DNA from: Renibacterium sp043789415
GTDB taxonomy: Bacteria; Actinomycetota; Actinomycetes; Actinomycetales; Micrococcaceae
NCBI RefSeq assembly: GCF_043789415.1
Contig: NZ_JBDLLW010000001.1
Coordinates: 2,046,001-2,110,000 of the forward strand
Length of the DNA stretch: 64,000 bases
Direction of reading: 5' to 3'
A program made the translations under genes and the position numbers. Position 1 is the first letter of the stretch. Every line of letters starts with the position of its first letter. Shown in pieces: positions 40,722 through 49,578 of the stretch. Under the pieces are notes generated by a model. It was given only the letters and a program-made list of their open reading frames with translations. It was not told the DNA's origin and searched no databases.

Positions 40722-41927
40722 ATGAGTTCTCAGCTGCCCATGACGGCGGTGCCGGAAACCGGGCAGCGCGGCGTCCGCGTCACCTGGTGGTACACCGTGA
40801 TCTCAATGGTGTTCGTCTTGTTCGTGACGTACGCCCTGGTATTGCTGGAACTGCTGGTCAACAGATCGCCCGCCGATTGGCGAGATTGGCTGCTGCTGGT
40901 TTTCCTGCTGGCGAGCCTGCTCGCGGTCACCCGGTATTGCTGGCTACTCCGCGCCGGCCTTGGCTCGGGGCTGCCCGCCACGCGATATCAGGTGATGGTT
41001 TTACTGCCCGCCGTACTGATGGTCGTCTTCGCCTCATTCAATGTGCCGCACACCTTGCTCCTGCTGATCCCCGCCTGGTGGTCGGTCATCTTCATCACCG
41101 CTCTATTGCCCAGACATCGTCTGTTGTTCCTGGTCTTGGGCGCGGTCGCGATGGTGCTCCTCAGGCTGCTCGTCGGGAGTCTCAGCGAGGCGGACCCTTC
41201 GCGGCTGCTGAAGCTCGACGACGAAGGGCAGGTGTTCTATTTTTTCTTCTCCGCGGTGATCACCCCCATCGTAGTCTTCTTCAGCCTCTGGTGGTGGGAT
41301 ATCGTGGTGCAACTCGACCGCAGCCGGAAGGCGTTCGCCGAGCTTTCAGTAACCCGGGAACGCCTGCGGTTCGCGGCGGATCTGCACGATATTCAAGGCC
41401 ATCATTTACAGGTTATCGCGCTGAAAACCGAGCTGGCTGAGAGGCTCCTGGAGCGCGATCCGGCGACCGCACGTCAGCAGATCCATGAAGCTCAGGTGCT
41501 CGCGCGCACCGCACTGGAGGATACCCGGGCTCTGGTGCGCGGGTACCGGAAGGTGGCGTTCAGCACTGAGCTGAAAAATGCCGCGGAGGTTTTTGAAGCG
41601 GCATCCATTAAGGCTGTTGTGCTGGACGAAAGTGCGGAACTGAGCAGTGAGCAGGGAACTCTTCTGGGGCTGTTGATGAGGGAGGCGAGCACGAATATCC
41701 TGCGGCATTCGCGAGCGACCGCGGTGCGGATCAGCCTCGGCGTGGAGGGAGCTTATCTGGTTCTGAAGGTCAGTAACGACGGAATCGCTGAGGCCCCGAT
41801 TTCCGTACTCCGAGAGGGGACCGGTCTACTGGTCCTCAAGGAGCGCTTCGAAGCTGCCGGAGGTTCCTTAGAAGCGGAGAAAACCGAAGGTCACTTCACG
41901 GTGACGGCGAAACTACCGGAGGCGTGA
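40722..41927 (+). CDS. Membrane sensor histidine kinase, NarL/DesK type
   Basis: 401 aa. About five membrane helices (residues ~20-170), then HisKA_3 with the phospho-accepting His in RFAADLHDIQGHHLQVIALK (~222) and a short HATPase with MREASTNILRHSRATAV and GTGLLVLKERFEAAGG. ATG 40722 follows GAGG by nine bases. The response-regulator ATG shares a base with its stop. Divergent from the ABC exporter, as in self-protection systems sensing membrane-active compounds. Confidence 0.92.
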   Translation: MSSQLPMTAVPETGQRGVRVTWWYTVISMVFVLFVTYALVLLELLVNRSPADWRDWLLLVFLLASLLAVTRYCWLLRAGLGSGLPATRYQVMVLLPAVLMVVFASFNVPHTLLLLIPAWWSVIFITALLPRHRLLFLVLGAVAMVLLRLLVGSLSEADPSRLLKLDDEGQVFYFFFSAVITPIVVFFSLWWWDIVVQLDRSRKAFAELSVTRERLRFAADLHDIQGHHLQVIALKTELAERLLERDPATARQQIHEAQVLARTALEDTRALVRGYRKVAFSTELKNAAEVFEAASIKAVVLDESAELSSEQGTLLGLLMREASTNILRHSRATAVRISLGVEGAYLVLKVSNDGIAEAPISVLREGTGLLVLKERFEAAGGSLEAEKTEGHFTVTAKLPEA

Positions 41928-42535
41928 TGAAACAGATTCGTCTGGTGCTGGCTGATGATGAGCAGCTGATCCGAGGGGCTCTGGTGGCTTTGCTGGAACT
42001 CGAAGAGGACATCGTCGTGGTGGGATCGACCGATAACGGCACGGAAGCGGTCGCGCTGGCCAGATCGCTTGCCCCCGATGTCTGCGTGCTGGACCTTGAG
42101 ATGCCTCCGACCGACGGTATCTACGCCGCGGAGGAAATTTTGCGCAGCGTCAACACTTCGGTGGTGATCGTGACTCGTCATGCCCGGCCGGGCGTACTGC
42201 GTCGCGCATTGGCCAGCCGAGTCGCTGGCTTTGTGCCCAAATCCACCCCCGCGGAGAAGCTCGCGATGGTGATCCGGGATGTCGCCGCCGGAAAGCGTTA
42301 TGTAGACCCTGAGATCGCGGCGACCGCACTCAACGCGGAGAGATGCCCCTTGACGGCAAGGGAACTCGACGTCCTGCGGTTGAGCCGGGCGGGGGAGAGC
42401 GTTCAGTCGATGGCTCGCATTCTGCATCTCGCCCCGGGTACCGTGCGCAATTACATCTCGTCGGCGATGGCCAGGCTCGCCGTGCAGACTCGTTTTGAGG
42501 CGGCCAAGATCGCCTGGGAACAGGGCTGGATCTAG
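41927..42535 (+). CDS. NarL/FixJ-family response regulator
   Basis: 202 aa. Receiver domain with phospho-Asp in VCVLDLEMPPTDG (~54), then a LuxR-type HTH (LTARELDVLRLSRAGESVQS, then ILHLAPGTVRNYISSAMARL). GGAGG precedes it. Partner of the kinase just upstream; probable target is the divergent ABC exporter. Its last 4 bases overlap the convergent thioesterase gene. Confidence 0.95.
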   Translation: MKQIRLVLADDEQLIRGALVALLELEEDIVVVGSTDNGTEAVALARSLAPDVCVLDLEMPPTDGIYAAEEILRSVNTSVVIVTRHARPGVLRRALASRVAGFVPKSTPAEKLAMVIRDVAAGKRYVDPEIAATALNAERCPLTARELDVLRLSRAGESVQSMARILHLAPGTVRNYISSAMARLAVQTRFEAAKIAWEQGWI

Positions 42536-43041
42536 GGGGTCTGGTGCGGGAAGACCAGCAGGGTGCTCGAGGCGGTGGCTAGCAGTCTGCCCTCCGAGTC
42601 GAAGACGCTCCCCTCGGCAAAGGCTGCCCGGCGGCCGGGCTTGGTCACCTGCCCGATGGCGGTCAAACTGCCCGTGGTAGACAGCACAGGACGCAGGTAA
42701 TTGACCTTGATCTCCAGCGAAGTGTAGCCCTGCCCCTGCGGCAATGTGGTGTGCACAGCGCAACCGCAGACAGAATCCAGCAGGGTGCACACCAAACCGC
42801 CGTGTACCGTACCGATCGGGTTGTACTGCGACTCGTCGGGAATGCAGTCGAAGGTCACCTTCCCGAGTTCCGCGGAAACCGCCGTCATATTCATCAGGCC
42901 GCTGATCGGAGGTGGCGGGACCTTTCCATCGATCATTGCCTGCAGGTATTCCAGACCGCTCATCGTGGTAGCCAGCCTTGCGCCGATCATCGGGTCTTGC
43001 CAGCTGAATGAACGGCTACGTTCGGTGGGTGGGGTGTCCAT
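42532..43041 (-). CDS. PaaI-family hotdog thioesterase
   Basis: 169 aa. IGTVHGGLVCTLLDSVCGCA holds the family active-site HGG motif; RPVLSTTGSLTAIGQVTKPG is the second strand of the hotdog. It hydrolyses acyl-CoA thioesters. ATG 43041 follows GAGGGG closely; 16 codons upstream are open. No obvious pathway partner nearby. Confidence 0.88.
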   Translation of the reverse strand: MDTPPTERSRSFSWQDPMIGARLATTMSGLEYLQAMIDGKVPPPPISGLMNMTAVSAELGKVTFDCIPDESQYNPIGTVHGGLVCTLLDSVCGCAVHTTLPQGQGYTSLEIKVNYLRPVLSTTGSLTAIGQVTKPGRRAAFAEGSVFDSEGRLLATASSTLLVFPHQTP

Positions 43042-43078
43042 CCCCTCACGATACCCGCAGATATTACTCGCCGGTAGT

Positions 43079-43486
43079 TTAGTCTGCACCGCAATCGCAG
43101 AAAGCCTGAAGGAACTGCTGACGCTCCGCTGCGCTGAGGTGATCGATCCGGTCTTGGAGCACTCGAGGAGTGACCCAGAGGCAGTCCGCTAGTTCTTCGA
43201 TGGAGAGCGCCCAGCGCTTGTGACGCAGTAATTCTTCCCAGGGAATGAGGCGCCGGGCGGTCTCGGCTCGCACCGATAATTCGGCGGCTGGGTCCTGACG
43301 ACGGGTATGCCCGCGTTCAATGTGGATGAGCTCGTGGGTGAGGGAACACCTCCGCTCCACTTGGAAGAGGCGCCTGTCCAGCCAGATTTTGGAGACGCCG
43401 TCAGTGAGCGCACTGTGGTGCTCCAGCTCGGTCCAGATCACCGTGATGTGCGGGAGGCTGCCTAGGGTGCGCCAGGGGTGAAACAT
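43079..43486 (-). CDS. ImmA/IrrE-type metallopeptidase-like protein
   Basis: 135 aa. CSLTHELIHIERGHTRRQ carries an intact HExxH with a downstream acidic/His environment, as in ImmA of integrative elements and phages, which cleaves the cognate repressor. The N-terminal half gives the flat beta region. It lies 52 bp downstream of a HTH repressor-like gene on the same strand, the usual ImmR-ImmA order. Whether it is active is unknown. Confidence 0.75.
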   Translation of the reverse strand: MFHPWRTLGSLPHITVIWTELEHHSALTDGVSKIWLDRRLFQVERRCSLTHELIHIERGHTRRQDPAAELSVRAETARRLIPWEELLRHKRWALSIEELADCLWVTPRVLQDRIDHLSAAERQQFLQAFCDCGAD

Positions 43487-43538
43487 CCAAGCAGGATAGG
43501 CAGTGGGGCTGACAGTTCCCGCGGCTCAGCCGGTGAGA

Positions 43539-44051
43539 CTATTTACGCCGCCATCTTTGGCGGGCTTCTTGGGCCTCTTCGCCGAGCGAGTGGAGGTCTT
43601 GAACGACGTCTTTGCCTTCATTGTCGCTGGAATCCGCAGCGAGTGAGAGCTCTGTGGTCTTGTCCTCCACGAGCGGCTTCTGAGTGCTCCTCGAAGCCTC
43701 ATTCACAGCGGTTCGAATGAGTTTGAGGAGTGATTCGACCATTTCCTTGGACAAATTGTCGGTACCGTCTGGCAATCTGGAGATGAGGTCAGAATTTGTG
43801 GTCTCTACATCGAGGCCTAGATCAATGGCATAAGCGAGCACGATCTCGCGAACCGGAATCTTGAGCATTTCGCCGAGTGCTCGGAAGGTATCGGGACTTT
43901 TGGGCCAGCCCTTTGGCCCGCTACGCGCCAGTTCATGAAGATATTGGAATTTCAAGCTGTATCCCGCGGATTCCGCCCGGGCGGCAAGATCACGATATGA
44001 CAAGCCAGAGGTTGCCCGCTCGGCTCTAATCAGCTCACTGATCGATTGCAT
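43539..44051 (-). CDS. HTH repressor-like protein (XRE family)
   Basis: 170 aa. N-terminal HTH: ISELIRAERATSGLSYRDLA then ARAESAGYSLKFQYLHELA, a form found in actinophage immunity repressors; the C-terminal ~80 residues are acidic with no recognised domain. ATG 44051 has GGAAAGAG nine bases upstream; the frame is open to 44150. Divergent from a small Cro-like gene across a 266-bp AT-rich gap with repeated boxes. Together with the ImmA-like gene it forms a lysogeny-type switch. Confidence 0.72.
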   Translation of the reverse strand: MQSISELIRAERATSGLSYRDLAARAESAGYSLKFQYLHELARSGPKGWPKSPDTFRALGEMLKIPVREIVLAYAIDLGLDVETTNSDLISRLPDGTDNLSKEMVESLLKLIRTAVNEASRSTQKPLVEDKTTELSLAADSSDNEGKDVVQDLHSLGEEAQEARQRWRRK

Positions 44052-44127
44052 CCGAATGTTCTCTTTCCTAAATGAGATCCAGCAGAACTCCGGCTCGCAC
44101 GCCGCAGTCACAAAAAGCTTATCTAAC

Positions 44128-44287
44128 CGTCTATCAAAACCGTCTAGCAAATATTGAAATCTACATTCAGGTTAGCCTTAATATTCCCGGCGTTTTTACG
44201 TGATGACCATTGAGTAGGCGTCTAGCAAATAAACACAATTTGTAAACCACTAATTGACACATTTTTATTTACTAAGGGACACTTAGT
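44128..44287. promoter_or_regulatory. Repeat boxes and palindrome in the divergent HTH region
   Basis: CGTCTAGCAAATA is at 44141-44153 and 44219-44231, with a related box CGTCTATCAAA at 44128-44138. ACTAAG / CTTAGT (44271-44276, 44282-44287) forms a short palindrome, and TTGACA at 44254 could be a -35 element. The gap is much richer in A and T than its surroundings. Candidate operators of the two flanking HTH proteins. Confidence 0.5.
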
Positions 44288-44317
44288 GCGTATTTTGACC
44301 ATTCAATAAGGGGGATC

Positions 44318-44587
44318 ATGCGGCTCAAGAGCGTCGAAACCTTACGCGCGCTCATGAATCAGGAGGCAGTGTCGATCGGCAGTCTCGCTGCCAGTTCGGG
44401 CTGCTCCAAAGGGTTCATCTCACATTTGCTGGCTGGTCGCCGTCGTTCCTGCACAGCAGCTTTGGCTGCCCGAATATCTTCCGCACTCGGTGTTCCAGTA
44501 ACCGTGCTTTTCGAAATTTCGAAACCGGTACCGGCGGACGCAGTGAGAATTCTTGGTCCTTATCGCAGGATCCAGCGGCGTGAATGA
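44318..44587 (+). CDS. Small Cro-like HTH protein
   Basis: 89 aa, almost all one XRE-type HTH: VSIGSLAASSGCSKGFISHL then ARISSALGVPVTVLF. This cysteine-containing form is frequent in actinobacterial phages and plasmids. AAGGGGGATC precedes ATG 44318. Divergent from the repressor-like gene; 73 bp before the proteasome-activator gene, which looks like core genome. Confidence 0.75.
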   Translation: MRLKSVETLRALMNQEAVSIGSLAASSGCSKGFISHLLAGRRRSCTAALAARISSALGVPVTVLFEISKPVPADAVRILGPYRRIQRRE

Positions 44588-44660
44588 TGTGTGAATTGCT
44601 CGTTTCGTCTCAGTGCTAACTCTTGCTACTGAGGGCTAAGCGGCGTGAGAAGATAACACC

Positions 44661-45257
44661 ATGAGCGACGTTCACGATGAAAATTCAGAAACGGTGGCCG
44701 AAGGTTTCCTCGAGCAGCAGGAATCCGAACAACCGGAAGCAGCTCAGCGTGCCTCGCATCCGGCGCTGCTGGGTTTGGTCGAGGAACCCGCAAAGGTGAT
44801 GCGGATCGGAACCATGATCCGGCAGTTGCTCGAAGAGGTTAAGAGCGCACCCCTGGATGAAGCGGCCAGGACCCGGTTGGCCGAAATTCACGAACGTTCC
44901 ATCAAAGAACTCGAAGATGGTTTATCCCCCGATCTGATGCAGGAGTTGCATCGGATCACCTTGCCGTTCAGCGATGACGAGGTACCTTCTGAGGCGGAAC
45001 TGCGGATAGCCCAAGCGCAGTTGGTGGGCTGGTTGGAAGGCCTGTTCCACGGAATCCAAACAGCCCTGGCGGCTCAGCAGTTGGCGAATCAGCAAAACGC
45101 GGCGCAAGCTCAGCTCCGGCAGCTTCCGCCGGGAACAATGATCGCTCCCGGGGTGATCATCGGGGAGAACGGCGAACCGCAGCGGGCTCCGGCAGTCAGC
45201 CCGACCAAGCCAGCTGCTCATGATGATGGAGTGCCCTCACCAGGTCAGTACCTCTAA
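44661..45257 (+). CDS. bpa: Bacterial proteasome activator (Bpa/PafE family)
   Basis: 198 aa, DUF2587. The helical core LLGLVEEPAKVMRIGTMIRQ, then PFSDDEVPSEAELRIAQAQL, is diagnostic. The protein ends GQYL, the C-terminal motif by which PafE of Mycobacterium tuberculosis docks on the 20S core particle and opens it without ATP. The tail before it is Pro/Ala rich and disordered. It helps remove damaged or heat-labile proteins. Six bp separate it from the next gene. The proteasome genes are not in this window. Confidence 0.92.
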   Translation: MSDVHDENSETVAEGFLEQQESEQPEAAQRASHPALLGLVEEPAKVMRIGTMIRQLLEEVKSAPLDEAARTRLAEIHERSIKELEDGLSPDLMQELHRITLPFSDDEVPSEAELRIAQAQLVGWLEGLFHGIQTALAAQQLANQQNAAQAQLRQLPPGTMIAPGVIIGENGEPQRAPAVSPTKPAAHDDGVPSPGQYL

Positions 45258-45263
45258 CCGCCG

Positions 45264-45716
45264 ATGGCGTTTTTCGGCAGGTTAGTGGCCGCTCGACGGG
45301 ATGAGTCCGAACTCGGCAAGGGTCTCTGGCGGCGAGCCCATGATCGTTTCCGGCGCGGCCTGGACCGGTTCCATCAGATGCTCGAAGGGATCACCGATCA
45401 AGAACTCCGCCAGGATCTGATCCCGGTAGCCAATCAGCTCGCGGATCTCCTACCGGTGGTCCGTGAGATCTGTACCTCCGCTCAGCGGCTGTCACCCAGC
45501 GAGGGCTTAGACATCCCGCGAGGGTTGTTCACCGAGATTCACCGGGAATTGACCCGTGCTGGAACGGCTCTCGCCACCGCAGCTGAGGCAGTGGCGATGG
45601 TCAGGCTAATGGATCAGAATCCCTCGCCCGATGCGGTGATCCGCCGGGCCGGGCAAGTGAGCGAGCATATTGACTCAGCCAAGAAACTGAGCCTCCTAAC
45701 AGAATCGAACTGTTGA
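45264..45716 (+). CDS. Uncharacterised helical protein next to bpa
   Basis: 150 aa. Predicted mostly alpha-helical and charged (FRRGLDRFHQMLEGITDQEL and later HIDSAKKLSLL); no signal peptide or membrane segment and no domain I recognise. It follows bpa by 6 bp and is likely co-transcribed. The last 27 bases, encoding the C-terminus, overlap the antisense of the tRNA-Thr gene. A weak ribosome site is seen. Confidence 0.75.
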   Translation: MAFFGRLVAARRDESELGKGLWRRAHDRFRRGLDRFHQMLEGITDQELRQDLIPVANQLADLLPVVREICTSAQRLSPSEGLDIPRGLFTEIHRELTRAGTALATAAEAVAMVRLMDQNPSPDAVIRRAGQVSEHIDSAKKLSLLTESNC

Positions 45717-45762
45717 CCTTTTCATTACGAGTGAAACGCTCTACCGACTGAGCTAAGGAGGC
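45690..45762 (-). tRNA. tRNA-Thr (anticodon CGT)
   Basis: 73 nt. The minus strand folds as a full cloverleaf: acceptor GCCTCCT / AGGAGGC, D-stem GCTC/GAGC, anticodon stem TTTCA/TGAAA with loop CTCGTAA, T-stem AACAG/CTGTT with loop TTCGATT, and T as discriminator. CCA is not encoded. Its 3' part overlaps the preceding convergent gene. Confidence 0.97.
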
Positions 45763-45957
45763 CTGCGCACTTCAAAACCGCTGAGGTGACGCAAGAATCA
45801 ACTTTAGGGGACGAGGCGTGCTGGGTCAAAACGTTTTGCCGCTGTTCACCCGGGTTTCGCCCAGCATTCAGCGCATAGCCCGCCGGCAAGCCCACGATGG
45901 AGAGTAAAGCACGGTGCGAGGCCTGGAAGCGCCTGCACTAGCAACGATGGGAGCGGC

Positions 45958-46704
45958 GTGAGCTTTGACAGCGTGACCTCAGCACTGGACAGGTCGAGGC
46001 CTCAGCCAAAACTGGCGGTATTGGACATGACCGGAACGACTGTTTCGGACAACGGCTTGGTGGAACGTGCTTTCGAATCCGCGGTGGCCCCGGAAGGGAT
46101 TTTCCCGGGAAGCGAGCGGTATCGGAAGATGCTCTGCCACCTGCGAGACACCATGAGCATCTCCAAGATCGACGTCTTCAATCAGCTCTTCAAGGATGAC
46201 GCCGGGCAGGCCGCCCGGGTCAATCGGGCCTTTGAAATCGGCTACGACGAAGCGATCGCCAGCGGTAATTTACTGCCGCTACCCGGCGCCGAAAGCACCA
46301 TCGCCTATCTGCGCGAGTCTGGGGTGAAGGTCTGCCTGACCACCGGATTCGCTCGCCACACCCAGAACAGCATGCTGGAGTCCCTGGGCTGGATGGGCCT
46401 AGCCGATCTGAGTCTGTGCCCGGCCGATGCGGGCCGGGGCAGCCCTTATCCGGACATGATCCTGACCGCAGTCCTCGCTCTGGACCTGGACGACGTGCGG
46501 GAGACCGTGGTGATCGGTGACACCACCTCCGATATTCAGTCGGGCCGCCGAGCGGGTGCGTCTCTGGTGCTCGGCGTACTGACCGGCAGTCATCAGGGCC
46601 CAGCCTTGCGCGCCGCTGGCGCCCACGATGTGCTGGGCTCAATCGCCGAGGTGCCGGCCGTGCTCAGCGGTCTGAAAAATGCCGTGGTGTCCAGGATCGG
46701 TTGA
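45958..46704 (+). CDS. HAD-family phosphonatase-like hydrolase
   Basis: 248 aa. KLAVLDMTGTTVSDNGLVER carries the nucleophile Asp of the phosphonatase-like HAD group, FARHTQNSMLESLGW the motif-2/3 region and VVIGDTTSDIQSGRRAGAS the acidic motif 4. It resembles phosphonoacetaldehyde hydrolase but the cap lysine cannot be confirmed. Start is GTG 45958 with GGGAG four bases upstream. No phosphonate genes lie around it. The 195 bp before it hold no other gene. Confidence 0.85.
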   Translation: MSFDSVTSALDRSRPQPKLAVLDMTGTTVSDNGLVERAFESAVAPEGIFPGSERYRKMLCHLRDTMSISKIDVFNQLFKDDAGQAARVNRAFEIGYDEAIASGNLLPLPGAESTIAYLRESGVKVCLTTGFARHTQNSMLESLGWMGLADLSLCPADAGRGSPYPDMILTAVLALDLDDVRETVVIGDTTSDIQSGRRAGASLVLGVLTGSHQGPALRAAGAHDVLGSIAEVPAVLSGLKNAVVSRIG

Positions 46705-46739
46705 ATCTCAGTGCTTCGGCCAGGCAGCGTTTCCCTGGT

Positions 46740-48296
46740 TCAGCACTTCAAGCCGTCTTGCGGTGTGGTTCCGTCGAGGTAATACGAATCGACGGCGCTC
46801 GTGATGCAGGCGTTGGAGCGGCCATAGGCGGTGTGCCCGTCGCCGTTCCAGGTCACCAGGACCCCAGAGCTCAACTGCTTGCTCAAAGCCTCGGCCCATT
46901 GATAGGGCGTTGCGGGGTCTCTCGTGGTACCGATCACCACAATGGGCCCGGTGCCCTGGGCCTTAATGGGGTGCGGGGTGAGCTTCGACTGATAGGGCCA
47001 GTCCTTGCAGCTGAGGCCGGAATAGCCGAAGTACTTGCCGAAGGTCGGAGAAGCTGCCTGCAGAGCTTTCGATTCAGCCCGCATCGCTGCCACATCGCTC
47101 GTCATCGGGTAGTCCAGGCAGTTGATGGCAGTGAAGGCGAAAGTGGAGTTTGAATTGTATTTACCCGAATTCGGGTCCCGGTCCGCAGCGTAATCGGCGA
47201 GCGACATCATCCCATTCGGATCCCCAGCCATAGCGTCGCTGAGTGCCTTCTTCAGCACATCCCAGAGATCGGTGGAGTACATCGCCAAGGAGAGTCCTGA
47301 GCTGAACCCAGCGCCGGTCAGCAGACGCCCATCTCGGGTCCGCTGCGGGGTCTTCTGATAGCTCTCATTGAGTTCCCTGATCTGCTGCACAGCTTCATCA
47401 GCGCTGCCCCGCACCGGGCAGTCGGCGGACTGCACGCAGTTCTCGGCCCAGGAGTGCAGGGCAGCTTCGAAGGCCTTGGCCTGACCCATGCCGATCCCCT
47501 CGACTCCCAGGGAGGGATCCATCGCCCCGTCCAGAACGAACTTTCCCACTCGCTGAGGGAACTGCTCCGCGTAGTAAGCGCCCAGCTTGGTGCCGTAGGA
47601 GAACCCCAGATAGTCGAGTTTCGTCTCCCGCAGAACAGCCCTGATGATGTCCATGTCCTTCGCCGAGGAAGCGGTGTCGATGAATCCCAGAACCGGTCCG
47701 GTGTTCTGCTTGCACTGCGCGATATCGGTTTTATTCTCCGCTTCGTAGCTGCTCAGACCGGCGTCGGTGTCAAGATCGTAGGTCTTCTGCCGCTCTTCAT
47801 CGATCTCAGCGTCGCTGATGCACTTCACTGGTGCGGATCGCTGGACGCCCCTCGGATCAAAACCGACGATGTCGAAAGCTGATTTGAGCTTGTTGGAGAA
47901 GATCGTCGGGCTATTGACCACCATGTCGTATCCGGAGCTCCCGGGGCCTCCAGGGTTCACCACGATGGAGCCCGTTTTGCTGCCCTGTGCGGGAAGTCTG
48001 ACGACGGCGAGTTCGATCGACTCGCTCCGCGGATTGCTGTAGTCCATCGGGACTTTCACCTTGGCGCATTGGAAAGAGCGCTCGCACGATTCCCAGCTCA
48101 CCTTCTGGGTGTAAAAACTCAACAGATCAGCTGGCACATCCTGGGTCACCGAAGGATCCGAGGTGCCCTGTTTGCCCTGCTCTGCGACGTCGGGAAAGAC
48201 CGGCACGCAGCCGGTGATGCCGAGCAAGCCGACCGAAACAAGGGCAAGCGATCCGAGACCGCGGCGGAACAACCGGGGCGGACGAGTGGTCTTCAT
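46740..48296 (-). CDS. TAP-like alpha/beta hydrolase, lipoprotein
   Basis: 518 aa. A signal sequence with lipobox ITGC (cysteine ~29) anchors it to the membrane surface. Nucleophile in YLGFSYGTKLGAYY (~232), acid in TTRDPATPYQWA (~459), His in GDGHTAYGRS (~486), and a TAP-like C-terminal domain. A tripeptidyl-aminopeptidase-like or proline-iminopeptidase-like enzyme. It follows holB on the same strand after 127 bp, an order seen in relatives. It is a paralogue of the LPNTG enzyme at 30969-33638. Confidence 0.9.
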   Translation of the reverse strand: MKTTRPPRLFRRGLGSLALVSVGLLGITGCVPVFPDVAEQGKQGTSDPSVTQDVPADLLSFYTQKVSWESCERSFQCAKVKVPMDYSNPRSESIELAVVRLPAQGSKTGSIVVNPGGPGSSGYDMVVNSPTIFSNKLKSAFDIVGFDPRGVQRSAPVKCISDAEIDEERQKTYDLDTDAGLSSYEAENKTDIAQCKQNTGPVLGFIDTASSAKDMDIIRAVLRETKLDYLGFSYGTKLGAYYAEQFPQRVGKFVLDGAMDPSLGVEGIGMGQAKAFEAALHSWAENCVQSADCPVRGSADEAVQQIRELNESYQKTPQRTRDGRLLTGAGFSSGLSLAMYSTDLWDVLKKALSDAMAGDPNGMMSLADYAADRDPNSGKYNSNSTFAFTAINCLDYPMTSDVAAMRAESKALQAASPTFGKYFGYSGLSCKDWPYQSKLTPHPIKAQGTGPIVVIGTTRDPATPYQWAEALSKQLSSGVLVTWNGDGHTAYGRSNACITSAVDSYYLDGTTPQDGLKC

Positions 48297-48423
48297 GTGG
48301 GCTCCTGCGTCATTGGGGTACCCCTTAAACTTATCCTGTCCCGCTGGCGCTGCCCGCTGTGCAGTGGCTGTCAGCTTTCGCAGCCGGGTGCCCGGACGGA
48401 AGGCCTCAGCGTGAATCTCCCGC

Positions 48424-49578
48424 TCAGAGCAGACTTACCGTCATGGCCTCGAGGGCCAGCAGCGGCGCGACATTGGTACTCACGATCCGCCGCCGTACTT
48501 CGTTGATGGTCTCGATCTTGTTCAGCGTCTGCTCGGATCGCCCCTGAGCGGCGAAGGAAGCCAGGTCCTCGCGCAAGCCGGCATTGACGAGTTCCTCGTC
48601 CTTGGCCTGGTTGTCGGAGAGCTGAATGAGCAGCACATCACGGTAGAACGAAATGAGATCGGTGAGCGCCCTATCCAGCGTGTCGGTGATAGAACGCTTG
48701 GAACGTCGTTTCTGGTCTTCTTCGAGCTGCCGAATCTGGGCCCGCATAGAGGGCGGCAGGGTGCCGCTTTCCGGTGCGCCGAGGGAACGAAGCAGCTGCC
48801 CTTTCTCCGCTTGATCCCGTTCCTCATTTGAAGAACTTGCTTCCGCCGTCGCGAGCTCCATCAGCGAGGCGGCGGCCTGAGCGGCCGCGGAGACTCCGCG
48901 AAGGCCGAGCGGCAGCCGGACAATCGCGGTCCGTCGGTTCCGGGCCTCTTCGTCTCTGGCTAGCCTGCGCGCAATACCTACGTGGCTCTGGGCTGCTCTG
49001 GCGGCGGCCAAGGCGAGCTGAGGTTCAATGCCATCCCGCCGGATCAGTAGTTCGGCGACGTCCTGAACCGGCGGGATGCGCAGGGTGACCATTCGGCAGC
49101 GTGAGCGAATGGTCACCAAAACATCGGCCGGGCTCGGCGCGCAGAGAATCCAGATAGTGCGGGGCGGTGGCTCTTCAATGGCTTTGAGCAAGACATTGGT
49201 GGTTCTTTCTACCATCCGGTCGGCGTCACCGATAATGATGATTCGCCAGCGGGCCGAAGCGGGGCGATCCTGAGCCTTGGTGACGAGCTCTCTCGCCTCT
49301 TCAATGCTGATCGTGGTTTTCTCAGTCTCCAGGAATGTGACATCCAAGTGGGTGCCTGCCAGCACCGTGTGGCAGGCGTGGCACTGACCGCAGCCTCGGT
49401 CCTGAGCTTCCACTTGTTCGCAGATCAATGCGGCGGCAAAAGCTTTTGCCGCATTGGATCGCCCGGAACCGGGAGGGCCGGTGAGCAGCCAGGCATGGGT
49501 GGGGGTAGCTTCCAATGAAGCTTTGCGAAGCTGCGCAACCACGGGTTCTTGGCCCTGCAGTTCATCCCAGACGCTCAC
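48424..49578 (-). CDS. holB: DNA polymerase III subunit delta'
   Basis: 384 aa. Part of the clamp-loader complex. N-terminal AAA+ region with LLTGPPGSGRSNAAKAF, where arginine replaces the Walker lysine as is common in delta', and zinc-type cysteines in CGQCHACHTVLAGTHLD. SIEEARELVTKAQDRPA and DADRMVERTTNVLLKAIEE follow. GTG 49578 has AGGAG five bases upstream and overlaps the tmk stop. Confidence 0.95.
   Translation of the reverse strand: MSVWDELQGQEPVVAQLRKASLEATPTHAWLLTGPPGSGRSNAAKAFAAALICEQVEAQDRGCGQCHACHTVLAGTHLDVTFLETEKTTISIEEARELVTKAQDRPASARWRIIIIGDADRMVERTTNVLLKAIEEPPPRTIWILCAPSPADVLVTIRSRCRMVTLRIPPVQDVAELLIRRDGIEPQLALAAARAAQSHVGIARRLARDEEARNRRTAIVRLPLGLRGVSAAAQAAASLMELATAEASSSNEERDQAEKGQLLRSLGAPESGTLPPSMRAQIRQLEEDQKRRSKRSITDTLDRALTDLISFYRDVLLIQLSDNQAKDEELVNAGLREDLASFAAQGRSEQTLNKIETINEVRRRIVSTNVAPLLALEAMTVSLL

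Noticed and set aside
44254..44283. Sigma70 promoter starting with TTGACA in the HTH gap
   Set aside because: No -10 element of reasonable match lies 16-18 bases after it, so only the -35-like word is noted.
43539..44587. HTH pair as a toxin-antitoxin system
   Set aside because: Both are DNA-binding proteins in divergent orientation and neither has a toxin fold; a repressor/Cro arrangement fits better.
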